A stretch of 64,000 nucleotides of DNA from Planctomycetota bacterium (GTDB taxonomy: Bacteria > Planctomycetota > Planctomycetia > Pirellulales > Pirellulaceae): assembly GCA_963204915.1 (NCBI GenBank), contig CAUJHS010000082.1, positions 62,001 to 126,000 of the forward strand, in the 5' to 3' direction. The position numbers and the translations under genes were made by a program. Shown here piece by piece: positions 27,156 through 35,662 of the stretch. How positions within the stretch are numbered: the stretch's first letter is position 1; every line of letters starts with the position of its first letter. The notes beneath the pieces were generated by a model that searched no databases, had not been told where the DNA came from, and was given only the letters and a program-made list of their open reading frames with translations.

Positions 27156-27319
27156 TGCGAATGATCCCGTTTTGCAAGCGACCTCGACCTTTTCCTCATC
27201 GTAGGATCGCCCCATGCGTTCGTCCAGCTTTACCGCGAATATTCAGCGGTCCGAGCATCATCTCGCGACGAGCAACAACCGTTACACCAAATCAAAATTT
27301 GCAAGGTGGGAAAAAATTG

Positions 27320-27349
27320 TTGACAACGTGCATGTTTTTTTTTTATTTT
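27320..27349 (+). promoter_or_regulatory. Candidate sigma-70-type promoter for the Cys-rich peptide cluster
   Basis: A consensus -35 TTGACA (27320-27325) and a -10-like TATTTT (27344-27349) are separated by 18 bases that include a run of ten T. The start of the first cluster gene is 55 bases downstream. The surrounding 27250-27360 stretch is far richer in A+T than the rest of the window. The prediction is by eye only. Confidence 0.45.
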
Positions 27350-27404
27350 ACCGTTCTCCTCTTGCTCTCACCTCCACCAACCCCTTTTTCCTGGAGGCTA
27401 GATT

Positions 27405-27908
27405 ATGCGCTTTGCACTTAGCGGCTGTTTGGCAACACTGGTGGCAGCGTTCGCGTCATTTTACTTTGGCCCGGTAAGCAAAGGAGACGCGATCCTAATG
27501 TCCACGCTCGAACAGGAGGCCGTATTCGGCGCCGCCACCCACGATCCTGGGCAATGTACAACTGGTTCGGAAAGCAACGAAGAAGGCGAATGCTATACAG
27601 AGTCTGGGTCCGCGTACAGCTGCTTTGCCGGAAACGACTATTGCGATGAACAAAGAAATATTGTTTTTTGTTCCGAGCAAATTTCATTTTATGATCCCAC
27701 ACGCTGTAGGCCAAAAACGTATGGTAGCGGGTCTTGCAGCGACGACGATACAAATCCATCCGATCCGAATCCTAATCCGCCAATCACATGTTACATTACC
27801 GAAAACTGTTTTTGCGAGGAAATAGGAGAAAACCAGTGGGCATGTACGCAAGAAGTTGGAGGAACTCCGAGCGCATATTACACGGTTCAATGCAGGCTAA
27901 CGCCCTAG
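27405..27908 (+). CDS. Exported cysteine-rich peptide precursor with double-glycine-like site
   Basis: A 167-residue protein of no recognised family. It begins with a hydrophobic export segment (about 4-22), then 'MSTLEQEAVFGA' (32-43), which fits a double-glycine leader: Met at -12, Ser -11, Glu -8, Val -4, Gly -2, Ala -1. The rest (44-167) is acidic and holds 12 Cys, with Asn-Pro/Asp-Pro repeats in the middle ('TNPSDPNPNPP'). An even Cys number in an exported protein suggests disulfides. A ribosome binding site CTGGAGG precedes the ATG by about seven bases. It leads a co-directional cluster that also encodes a C39-like peptidase, the type of enzyme that cuts such sites. The function is not known; processing is an inference. 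Confidence 0.72.
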   Translation: MRFALSGCLATLVAAFASFYFGPVSKGDAILMSTLEQEAVFGAATHDPGQCTTGSESNEEGECYTESGSAYSCFAGNDYCDEQRNIVFCSEQISFYDPTRCRPKTYGSGSCSDDDTNPSDPNPNPPITCYITENCFCEEIGENQWACTQEVGGTPSAYYTVQCRLTP

Positions 27909-27968
27909 GATGCGTGGATTGATTGCGTGAACGCAATGCGTGAGGATCGATATATTTGGTTTTGGTCT

Positions 27969-29021
27969 ATGAAAGCGGGTCCAATACAAAGCTATTTGGC
28001 GTTCATCGTGCTTGCATTAGGGACGGCGCATTATCAAGTGTCAGCTAACGATGCTTTGGTGAGCGAAGTCGTTGCCGGCCAAGAAGCCAATCGAGCGTTG
28101 CTTCAATTTGGAACAGCGCAGTACGAAATTACACGCGAGGAATTCTATCGTCGTGACGCAGCTCCAAAATCGACGTACGCGGGGCCGCACAAGACTTCAG
28201 TAGAATTTCGAGTGGTGTTCGATTACCCGCATATTCGAACGGAAACGAACGATGAAAGGGTCGTTCATCGACCCGATCATGCAATAGTCTTTCGTACTAA
28301 ACCCGGCCCACAGGCAAGTTATCCGGCATACGAATACTCCGCCATCATTGAAGAGCCATCGGCAGCGCCGATTCCATTGTTCCACCCAGGGATTCAACAT
28401 GAAATCCGCGGCGTTTCGGTTATCGATCGAATCCGTTCGGCTCGCGATAAGCCCCATCTAGGCATTCAGGTAACGGCGAAAAAGGCGGACGACGGACTTA
28501 TTGAAATAATTATTGATAGTCCCGCAAGTTTTTGGCGCGGCGAATACTGGAACGACCCGCACCAAGGTTATCAACTGGTGCGCGGCAATCAATATGCTTT
28601 GAAATCCTCGTCCAATCAGCCCGTCTTGACTTTCCAAGCAGGCTATCAACAGGTTACAGGCGGCGCATTCATTTTGAATGAACGGCAACAAACGGATTGG
28701 ATCAACTTGAATGGCGACTTACTTAAGCGGTCACACACCGTTATGCGTCTTACATCATTTGATGACGCCAAACCAGATCCAACGTTGTTTCAGTTAGAGT
28801 CCCTTGGTTTGCCCGTGGGAGCAAGAATTACGGATCGGATCAATAAGAAGCATTACATCTATGGCGTATCGGCGGTGACAGAGGCGGATATTCCGACATT
28901 CGGCGTGACGGGACCGGATGAGAGCAATCGCCCGTTTCCCTTCTGGATGATCTTTGTTGCTGCGGCGATGCTATTTGGCGGCGTGGCGATCGGACTTTGG
29001 TTCCGGCGCGAACGTGCGTGA
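27969..29021 (+). CDS. Membrane-anchored extracytoplasmic protein of unknown function
   Basis: A 350-residue protein with an N-terminal signal peptide (MKAGPIQSYLAFIVLALGTAHYQVSA) and a C-terminal transmembrane helix (MIFVAAAMLFGGVAIGLWF) ended by RRERA. Most of it would therefore lie outside the cytoplasm with a tail anchor. The body is rich in beta-strand-like segments and begins with 'LLQFGTAQYEITREEFYRR', reminiscent of LolA/outer-membrane-lipoprotein-sorting folds, but no motif proves this. The frame is open to a GTG at 27927 and an ATG at 27936; the ATG at 27969 starts directly at the signal peptide. Base composition is A+T-richer than neighbours. Second gene of the Cys-rich peptide cluster. 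Confidence 0.72.
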   Translation: MKAGPIQSYLAFIVLALGTAHYQVSANDALVSEVVAGQEANRALLQFGTAQYEITREEFYRRDAAPKSTYAGPHKTSVEFRVVFDYPHIRTETNDERVVHRPDHAIVFRTKPGPQASYPAYEYSAIIEEPSAAPIPLFHPGIQHEIRGVSVIDRIRSARDKPHLGIQVTAKKADDGLIEIIIDSPASFWRGEYWNDPHQGYQLVRGNQYALKSSSNQPVLTFQAGYQQVTGGAFILNERQQTDWINLNGDLLKRSHTVMRLTSFDDAKPDPTLFQLESLGLPVGARITDRINKKHYIYGVSAVTEADIPTFGVTGPDESNRPFPFWMIFVAAAMLFGGVAIGLWFRRERA

Positions 29022-29100
29022 CGCGAACGTGCCTCGATTGAGTCATTGATCGATCATTCGATCTCCGTGTCAGCTTGCGGCTTGCGATAGGAGAAACCGC

Positions 29101-30216
29101 GTGAATGGTTGGCGGCGCTTCCGATCTCGTGCTTTACTGTTCACCATCGTGTGCATAGGTTGCGCTCGCGGGGACGGCGAAGCCAAACCCACGAGTGCTA
29201 CGGCGCCGCAATCGATCGTTGGCGGGCGCGGTCCCATTTTGGTGTGCGCGAACCCTGTGTTCGACTTCGGCAAGTCCGGCGAATCATTCCACGAGCACAC
29301 GTTTCGCCTTCGGAACACGTCCCGCGCGCCCGCGACGATTTCGGCGGTTGGAACAAGTTGCAACTGCACCGCTGTCGCGTTATCCCATCGCACGATTCCA
29401 CCGGGCGAATATGGGGAGGTACGCGTTTCGGTGGATATGAACAAGAGAAAGTCCGCCAAAGCCCGGGTTGAAAACTTTCGCGCTGAAGCGCTGATTCACA
29501 TCGCCGAAACCGAGGGCGTGGCGCAGCAATTGGTCGTGCAAGGAATGTACCTGCCGCCAGTCATGTGCGACACCAGCACTCAAAGATATCGAGTCGATGC
29601 GCAGGGCAAGTTCTCCTATCGCGTGGACGTGAAACTTGACACGCACGACGGTGTAGACATCATCGGCGTTCAATTGGACGCACGCCAAAATGCGGTCGTC
29701 GGAATTGAACGGGATGCGGGTGATAGCGAACGCTACGAAACGGTTCAAATCATGGTCGATGGAACGGTTTCGCCAGAGACGACGCTTCCTGTTGCCGGCC
29801 AACTCACGGTTTGGACCAACAACGACGCTACGCCCGAAATCGTGATTCCGATTGTGTTGGAAGCGACGGAATCGCAGTCGATTCAGGCGTCGCCGGACAA
29901 GTTTGCTTTTGGCGTCATCGAGGCAGGCCAACGAATCAAACGTACGTCGGTCATTTCTTGGCCTGCTTCCCAAGAACTCACGGTGGCGAAAGTCACCTCC
30001 AGCCTCCCTCAATGTTTGATACTGGAATCGAAGAAATTGCCGGAACGAGGCGGCCGAGCGAGCATCATCATCTCTTGTGAACTTCAGGCCCAGAAGCGCA
30101 ACTCGGCGATTGACGCAGAGGTTCGCGTGGTGCTTCAGGAGGAGGGCGCCCCGGGCGTAGGACACACCGTTACACTTCCTGCCTCGGCATTCGTAAAAGA
30201 CGTTTCAACCCTGTAG
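29101..30216 (+). CDS. DUF1573 domain lipoprotein
   Basis: A 371-residue protein with a lipoprotein signal (LLFTIVCIGC, Cys at about 21). Its first domain (about 48-115) is a DUF1573 immunoglobulin-like fold: 'FDFGKSGESFHEHTFRLRNT' then 'ISAVGTSCNCTAVALS' with the C-x-C pair and 'IPPGEYGEVRVSVD'. A second, more diverged copy seems to lie near 265-365 ('FAFGVIEAGQRIKRTSVIS'). In Bacteroidetes, DUF1573 genes sit near secreted Cys-rich peptides and thioredoxin-like proteins; here the neighbours are a Cys-rich peptide and a C39-like peptidase. The GTG at 29101 follows 'GATAGGAGAAACC', a good ribosome binding site. Function unknown. Confidence 0.87.
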   Translation: MNGWRRFRSRALLFTIVCIGCARGDGEAKPTSATAPQSIVGGRGPILVCANPVFDFGKSGESFHEHTFRLRNTSRAPATISAVGTSCNCTAVALSHRTIPPGEYGEVRVSVDMNKRKSAKARVENFRAEALIHIAETEGVAQQLVVQGMYLPPVMCDTSTQRYRVDAQGKFSYRVDVKLDTHDGVDIIGVQLDARQNAVVGIERDAGDSERYETVQIMVDGTVSPETTLPVAGQLTVWTNNDATPEIVIPIVLEATESQSIQASPDKFAFGVIEAGQRIKRTSVISWPASQELTVAKVTSSLPQCLILESKKLPERGGRASIIISCELQAQKRNSAIDAEVRVVLQEEGAPGVGHTVTLPASAFVKDVSTL

Positions 30217-30258
30217 ATCGTTTGGATCAAAGATGGGTGGTTTTTAGTTCGAAGCACA

Positions 30259-30777
30259 ATGAACTACCGCGCTTTAATTTCACTCCTCGGTGTATGCCTG
30301 TTCGCCGCGGCATTCGTAAGCGCCGGAAAAGCAATTACGAAGGGCGACGGCGCGAGGGAAAACGGCGCCGAGTGGACGAAGTATTACCAACCAGGCATGT
30401 GCGGTCCGATTGCGCTCTATTGCGTATGCCGGCACTACGGCATTTTGACGAATATCGACGAGTTGGCGCAACTTTGCGAGTTCAACGGCCGTGGCGTCTC
30501 GATGGCTGGCATTATCGCCGCCGCCGAAAGAAAACAACTGAATCCTGCCGCGCTGCACTCGAATGTGGAGCATTTGCGGCGCACAAGCGGGCCGGCGATT
30601 ATTGATTGGCCCGAGGGGCACTTCTGTGTATTCCTTGGTTGGAGCAACGGGCAAGCTCGGATATTGGACCCGCCGCGCCCACTTCGCACGATCTCAGCGG
30701 CGGAGCTTGAATCGCACTGGGGCAAGCACGTTGTTACTTTCGCCCCGCGTCGTCCTCGCGACGACAGCGCTCCGTAA
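30259..30777 (+). CDS. Stand-alone C39-like cysteine peptidase, exported
   Basis: A 172-residue protein with a signal peptide or membrane anchor (about 4-22) and one peptidase domain of the C39 (double-glycine peptidase) fold. The likely catalytic Cys48 is in 'QPGMCGPIALYCVCRHYG', followed by the typical 'NIDELAQLC...GVSMAGIIAAAE' helices, His121 in 'PEGHFCVFLGW' and Asp137 in 'ARILDPPRP'. Unlike bacteriocin exporters, it lacks transmembrane and ATPase domains and would act outside the cytoplasm. Gene order places it 42 bases after the DUF1573 gene and three genes after a Cys-rich peptide with a GA-type leader site, the obvious candidate substrate. It could instead be a C39-fold cell-wall or quality-control enzyme. 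Confidence 0.8.
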   Translation: MNYRALISLLGVCLFAAAFVSAGKAITKGDGARENGAEWTKYYQPGMCGPIALYCVCRHYGILTNIDELAQLCEFNGRGVSMAGIIAAAERKQLNPAALHSNVEHLRRTSGPAIIDWPEGHFCVFLGWSNGQARILDPPRPLRTISAAELESHWGKHVVTFAPRRPRDDSAP

Positions 30778-30780
30778 ACG

Positions 30781-32670
30781 GTGATTCGGATGTTCGAATC
30801 ATCACGAGTGCGATTTGCTGCGGTTGTCGCCTTGTTATCGCTGCAAGCGGCCTTGTTGGCGTATTCCGCCGCCGTCCATAGTCCGACCTTCGATGAAGTT
30901 GGGCATCTTGCGGCGGGAATCGAGCATTGGAGAACGGGCAAATTTGACTTGTATCGCGTGAATCCGCCTCTGGTGCGCCTCGCGGCAGCGCTGCCTGTCT
31001 TGTGGACGGATGTGAACCTTGACTATCCGCGCGTGGAGACGTATCTCGATGCGCGAGATGAGTTTACTTTGGGACGCAATTTGATTCAGGCCAACGGAGA
31101 ACGCGCCTTCCGGTTGTTTACGCTCGCGCGGTGGGCGTGCTTACCGTTCGGCTTGGTATTGTCGCTCGTATGCTATCGCTGGGCTGGCGAACTTTATGGG
31201 CCAAACGCAGGCATTGCTGCACTGGCATTGTGCTGTATCTCGCCCATGCTGTTGGGCCATGGCTCGCTGATTACTCCTGATGTTCCAGCGGCGGCGTTGG
31301 GCATTGTTGGATTTTACCTGTTTCGGAGATGGTTACGGTCGCCGCATGCCTTGGACATGTGGATTGCGGGAATCGCCTTGGGCCTAATGCAACTGACCAA
31401 ATTCACGTGGATCATTGCATTCGGGATTTGGCCGATCCTTTGGACGGGAAAACGCTATTTCGACCGTCGTGAAGGAAATTCTCGTCAATTATTGAGTGAG
31501 GCCGCGCAACTTGGGGCTATGTTCGCGATTGCCTTGGCAGTGATTAACGTAGGCTACGGCTTTGAGGGTGCCTTTCGGCGCCTCGACGACATCCGCTTTA
31601 TCAGCCGCGCGTTGAGCGGCCACAACTGGCAAAGCCCGGTATTGCATGGCGGCAATCGATTTCGCCACTCGCAATTGGGCCGCTTACGTATGCCGTTGCC
31701 AGAGAATTACCTTCGCGGAATCGACGTTCAACGGCGCGAGTTCGAGCGCCCACAATGGTCTTACTTGCGCGGCCAGTGGCGGAATCGCGGGTGGTGGTGG
31801 TACTACGTTTACGCCTTGGCGATCAAAGAACCGTTGGGCATTGTCGCTTTGGTATGCGCTGCTAGTCTTTTTGCGACTCTTCGCTTTGGACGCCTTGGCG
31901 TCGATGAAGCTATTCTTTTGGCGCCTGGGATTGCGATCTTAGTACTCGTTAGCTCGCAAACCGGGTTTAACCATCACGCACGTTATGTTCTCCCGACTCT
32001 GCCTTTTGCGTTTGTGTTTACAAGCCAATTGGCATCGAACAATACGCGAAACCCTCTCAAGTCTTCACATCCTCGCGGGCGTTGGCCTATGGCTCTGACG
32101 GCGGTATGTATCGGCGTCGCTGGCGCCAATAGTCTCTCTGTGTTTCCGCACAGTCTCAGCTACTTTAATCTTCTTGCGGGAGGCCCAGAAAACGGTCATG
32201 CACATCTTGTCGACAGCAACATCGATTGGGGGCAAGACTTGCTGCACCTTCAAAAATGGCTGGTTAAACACCCCGACGTGACTCTTGAAGGTTTTGCATA
32301 TCCGTTAGATCACTTGGTCAGCGGATCGCTCATTGGCGTTACGGCGCCGCCTCCGCCAATAATCATGCGTGCCGACCGCATCGAGATCGCTCCCTCGTCG
32401 GAGGAACAATCGAGCGCTGTGCCTCGTCCCGGTTGGTACGCGATCAGCGTCGATCGAATTCGTGCGCGCGACGGAAACCATCGATACTTCTTACTGCTGG
32501 AGCCAGAAGCTCGCGTCGGCTACTCGATCAACGTTTACCAAATCACCGAGGAAGAAGCGGCCCAACTGCGTAGGAATGCGCTACGGGCCGATCCGCTGCG
32601 AACTCGGCACATGTCGAAGATACGAAAAAACCCGTCGCGGGGGTCTTCCGCCACGGGTTGCTCGTTGTAG
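30781..32670 (+). CDS. PMT/ArnT-type membrane glycosyltransferase
   Basis: A 629-residue multi-pass membrane protein of the GT-C (glycosyltransferase family 39/83-like) group, which transfers sugars from polyprenyl-phosphate donors on the outer face of the membrane. The first extracytoplasmic loop has the acidic motif 'HSPTFDEVGHLAAGIEHW' (about 33-50; catalytic Asp-Glu), and about ten hydrophobic helices follow. A later loop carries 'NGHAHLVDSNIDWGQDL' (about 468-484), common in planctomycete members. The start is the GTG at 30781 or the ATG at 30790; both are close to the peptidase stop, so the gene probably belongs to the cluster. Substrate unknown; glycosylation of cluster products is possible but unproven. 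Confidence 0.85.
   Translation: MIRMFESSRVRFAAVVALLSLQAALLAYSAAVHSPTFDEVGHLAAGIEHWRTGKFDLYRVNPPLVRLAAALPVLWTDVNLDYPRVETYLDARDEFTLGRNLIQANGERAFRLFTLARWACLPFGLVLSLVCYRWAGELYGPNAGIAALALCCISPMLLGHGSLITPDVPAAALGIVGFYLFRRWLRSPHALDMWIAGIALGLMQLTKFTWIIAFGIWPILWTGKRYFDRREGNSRQLLSEAAQLGAMFAIALAVINVGYGFEGAFRRLDDIRFISRALSGHNWQSPVLHGGNRFRHSQLGRLRMPLPENYLRGIDVQRREFERPQWSYLRGQWRNRGWWWYYVYALAIKEPLGIVALVCAASLFATLRFGRLGVDEAILLAPGIAILVLVSSQTGFNHHARYVLPTLPFAFVFTSQLASNNTRNPLKSSHPRGRWPMALTAVCIGVAGANSLSVFPHSLSYFNLLAGGPENGHAHLVDSNIDWGQDLLHLQKWLVKHPDVTLEGFAYPLDHLVSGSLIGVTAPPPPIIMRADRIEIAPSSEEQSSAVPRPGWYAISVDRIRARDGNHRYFLLLEPEARVGYSINVYQITEEEAAQLRRNALRADPLRTRHMSKIRKNPSRGSSATGCSL
32625..32659 (-). terminator. Intrinsic terminator of the HTH-receiver gene
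   Basis: Read on the minus strand, an 11-bp stem (AACCCGT outer part, one mismatch) with a 7-nt loop is followed directly by six T. It ends transcription of the minus-strand regulator gene whose stop is at 32703. It lies within the last codons of the convergent glycosyltransferase gene. The A-run on the other side may let it work in both directions. Confidence 0.75.
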
Positions 32671-32702
32671 TTCGGCGTAAGTCGTGCGGCGACGCCGCTC
32701 GA

Positions 32703-33275
32703 TTAGACGAGTTCTTTTTTCGCTCCGATCAGCGTTCGCAGTCGTTCGGCCAACAACTTGGCGTCGAACGGCTTTTTGAACGTTTCGTTAATCGTTGAGC
32801 GATCAAAGCTGATCGACCCGCCGTCGTCCGGCAACAGGGCGATCAAGATCGTCTCGGCAAAATTCTCGTTCTTCCGCAGATTTTGGCAAATCTGCAGGGC
32901 TTCGACACGGCCAATGGAAAAATCGCAAATGATGCAGTCGGGATGAAAACTTTCGGCTTGGATGCCCGCTTCGAAACCGCTGGCGGCCACGGCCACCTTG
33001 AACGACTTCTCAGGGGGTAATTCGCGCTTCAAGTTCTCGATCAAGACTTGATCTTGAGCGACCACGAGCACTTTGGCCATCGCCTCATCCTCCAGGTCGC
33101 CCAAGGGCATCCCGTGCTCTTTGAGGAATTTAATTAAGTACTCTCGCGGAATTCGCCGGTCTTGCGACCCGGGAATTCGGTATCCTTTCAAGCGGCCCGA
33201 ATCGAACCATTTGCTTACGGTTCGGGGAGCCACTTTACAGATCTTAGCGACCTGTCCGGTTGTGAAGACCTTCAT
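32703..33275 (-). CDS. Helix-turn-helix and receiver domain regulator
   Basis: A 190-residue protein with an N-terminal excisionase/MerR-like winged helix-turn-helix (about 1-60; 'FTTGQVAKICKVAPRTVSKW' and 'RLKGYRIPGSQDRRIP'). A CheY-like receiver domain (about 67-185) carries Asp118 in 'PDCIICDFS' and the conserved Lys in 'ETFKKPFDAK'. The acidic pair after the first strand is reduced to 'AQDQ', so metal binding may be weaker. The DNA-binding domain is N-terminal, the reverse of usual response regulators. The start at 33275 is supported by GGAGAG seven bases upstream; the longer open frame to 33521 is not convincing. No histidine kinase gene is nearby. Confidence 0.88.
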   Translation of the reverse strand: MKVFTTGQVAKICKVAPRTVSKWFDSGRLKGYRIPGSQDRRIPREYLIKFLKEHGMPLGDLEDEAMAKVLVVAQDQVLIENLKRELPPEKSFKVAVAASGFEAGIQAESFHPDCIICDFSIGRVEALQICQNLRKNENFAETILIALLPDDGGSISFDRSTINETFKKPFDAKLLAERLRTLIGAKKELV

Positions 33276-34050
33276 CGCAGGCTCTCCATTACTCACTCGA
33301 TGAATCGACATCGGCGCGCCATCGCGGCTGGGTTCCGGCGCATACCAAGGCCCTAATGATTGGCGGCGTGTCAGCCATGAGCTTAGGTCCTTCTTTGCGG
33401 GCTGTGGGACAGACCGACACAAGGACCAATCATCTGGGTCGGGGCCTAACGTAAAAAAATCGGCTTCCGGGGACGTGGGACCAAGTCCGTTTGATCCGCG
33501 CCTCAGAAATAACATCGGCAATCAGAACGCACCGCAGTCGGCGAAAATCCAGAATCCAGAGCGCCACGAGGGTAACCCGTGGATCATGGACATCCGGCGC
33601 GTCCTGCGCAAACCTTTCGGCGAAGCAACGCAGTGGGGATAAACCTTTGGCGGGAAGTCCGCCGCACATGGCGCGGCGTACTCGATTTCGGTTGCTATCA
33701 ACCTACGGCAGGTCGCCCCCCTAGCGAGGATGAATACCGGCCAGGCGCCCAAGGGAGCATTGCGCGGTAAACATCCTTAACAACATCATTTTCGATATTT
33801 AGCAGGGCAACACTTTAGAAACTTTCGCAGGTCGTGCCGCGCGCATCAAAGGCGCCGACCCTGCCTGACAACCGGTTCGCGTCAATCGCGGCCTTTGCTC
33901 CGTATAACCGCGGGGCGCCGGTCCCGGCGACCGTGCCGGTTGTTCCCATGTCCAGGATGCCGTAATTTGGGGGAATTCGCCGCCACGGCGGTGAATCCCA
34001 CGCCCAGTATTGTTGCAATTCGTCGCTTTCCTTGATTGGGAACTTTGCGT
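33276..34050. other. Noncoding region between divergent genes
   Basis: About 775 bases separate the minus-strand regulator from the plus-strand ceramidase-like gene. No open frame here looks like a protein. An inverted repeat GGTCCTT (33386-33392) / AAGGACC (33421-33427), with a 28-base loop, lies about 110-150 bases upstream of the regulator start and could be part of its leader or an operator. Nothing else stands out. Confidence 0.4.
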
Positions 34051-35589
34051 ATGTGTTTTCTGCGTCGAAATGTTTACGTCGCCTGCGTTGCCTTGAGTGG
34101 TTTCCTGATTGCTGGCCAGGCGCATGCCGCCGACGCGCCGCCAAAGGGGGCATTTCAAGTCGGGTTTGCCGAACGCGACATTTCTCCCGAGATTGGAATG
34201 GAGGCCCCAGGCGGATATGGCAAGTCGTACCATCGTTCCTTCCATGATCCTTGTAAGGTTCGGGCGGCGGTCTTTGACGACGGCGCGAACCGCGTCGCGC
34301 TGGTAGGAATTGATGCGTTGTTCATCCACCGGCAGACCGTTGAGTCGGTTCGGAAGAAGATCGAGGCGCATACCGGCATTCCCGGTCACGCCGTCTTGCT
34401 GGCGGCATCGCACTCGCACTCGTCCGGACCGATGTCGGGAATCATGCCCGGCGAATTTGACCATAGTTCGGACCTCGTCAAGAAACTGGCCTACGATCAC
34501 TCCACCGCGGCGAATCCAGCCTACCTAGAAAAGGTGGAAACCGCGCTGGTGGAAGCGGTTCGCGAAGCGAATGACCAGCGCGCGGCCTCAAAAGCGGGGA
34601 TAGGCCGTGGTCTCGAGGACAAAGTGGCCTTCAATCGTCGTTTCCGCATGCGGAGCGGGTTGACCGTGACGCACCCTCGACAGGGCAACCCCGATATCTT
34701 GGAAGCCGCTGGTCCCACGGATCCCGAAGTCGGCGTGATTGGCGTCTGGGATGACAAACAGAATCTGCGCGGATGTGTCGTCAACTTCGCCTGTCATGCG
34801 ACCACCAGCCCGGGTGGTATCTCGGCCAATTATGTACATTACTTGGAGCAGGCGATTCGGGGGTTTTACGGGCCTCAAGCGGTCGTGGTGTTTCTGAATG
34901 GAGCTTCCGGCGATGTCACGCAGGTCGATAACTTGAGTCGCTTTGCGAATCCCGCCTCAGAACAATGGGCGAAGTTGGTTGGCGGCCGTATTGGCGCCGA
35001 AGCGGTTAAAGTACTGCTCGCGATGCATCCTGCCGAACTGACTCCTGTGGCCGCCAAAAACACGGTGTTAACGATCCCCCGGCGCGTGCCTGATCCCAAA
35101 CGACTGGAGCGATGCCTGGCGCTGGTTCAAAAAGATCCCCAATCGGTCGACATCACCGAGTGGACCTTCGCTAAAGAAATCGTGCTGCTCGATGCGACGC
35201 TCCAAAAATCGCCCCACGCACAGGCGGAAGTTCAGGCGGTGCAAGTGGGACCTGCGGTGTTCGTCACGACGCCAGCAGAATACTTTTGTGAGTATGGCCT
35301 GAAAATCAAAGAGAATTCAAAGTTTCCGTTCACGTTCCCGGTTTCGCTGGCGAACGGATGCGTAGGGTATGTGCCCACCGAGGACGCGTTTGGCCCGCGT
35401 GGCGGAGGATACGAGACGCGCCTCACCTGGTATAGCAACCTGGAGCCAACCGCCGGGACTCAGATGATGAACGCAGGTCTCAAGTTGACCGAGCAACTAT
35501 CGCCGTGCATTGCGCCGCAACCGCCATTGGCGCCTGCATTCCAAGGGCCAGCCTGGAACTACGGCAATGTGCCGCCAGAGCTGAATTGA
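34051..35589 (+). CDS. Neutral/alkaline ceramidase-like exported protein
   Basis: A 512-residue exported protein with a signal peptide (MCFLRRNVYVACVALSGFLIAGQAHA). It resembles the N-terminal catalytic region of neutral/alkaline ceramidases: 'VGFAERDISPEIGMEAPGGY', 'FDDGANRVALVGIDALFI' and the zinc-site 'AASHSHSSGP' (about 125-134), then 'NFACHATTSPGG' and 'VVFLNGASGDVTQVD'. Full-length bacterial ceramidases are 640-670 residues and end in an Ig-like domain, which is missing here. Planctomycetes carry many such short paralogues whose substrate may not be ceramide. The ATG at 34051 begins the signal peptide; an upstream TTG at 34036 is in frame. Monocistronic. Confidence 0.83.
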   Translation: MCFLRRNVYVACVALSGFLIAGQAHAADAPPKGAFQVGFAERDISPEIGMEAPGGYGKSYHRSFHDPCKVRAAVFDDGANRVALVGIDALFIHRQTVESVRKKIEAHTGIPGHAVLLAASHSHSSGPMSGIMPGEFDHSSDLVKKLAYDHSTAANPAYLEKVETALVEAVREANDQRAASKAGIGRGLEDKVAFNRRFRMRSGLTVTHPRQGNPDILEAAGPTDPEVGVIGVWDDKQNLRGCVVNFACHATTSPGGISANYVHYLEQAIRGFYGPQAVVVFLNGASGDVTQVDNLSRFANPASEQWAKLVGGRIGAEAVKVLLAMHPAELTPVAAKNTVLTIPRRVPDPKRLERCLALVQKDPQSVDITEWTFAKEIVLLDATLQKSPHAQAEVQAVQVGPAVFVTTPAEYFCEYGLKIKENSKFPFTFPVSLANGCVGYVPTEDAFGPRGGGYETRLTWYSNLEPTAGTQMMNAGLKLTEQLSPCIAPQPPLAPAFQGPAWNYGNVPPELN

Positions 35590-35662
35590 AATCGCCCGCG
35601 TAACTTATCGTAACCCAGGAGGAAACTTCGACGTTCCTCTGCGGAAAGATGGTGACGGCCCA

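Noticed and set aside
27405..27908. Conotoxin-like or ordinary bacteriocin precursor
   Set aside because: The mature part is about 124 residues and acidic, and no ABC exporter or immunity gene is visible nearby. Only the processing-site hypothesis is kept.
33430..33770. Small open frames in the 33.3-34.0 kb gap
   Set aside because: They are short, lack ribosome binding sites and family resemblance, and overlap each other on both strands.
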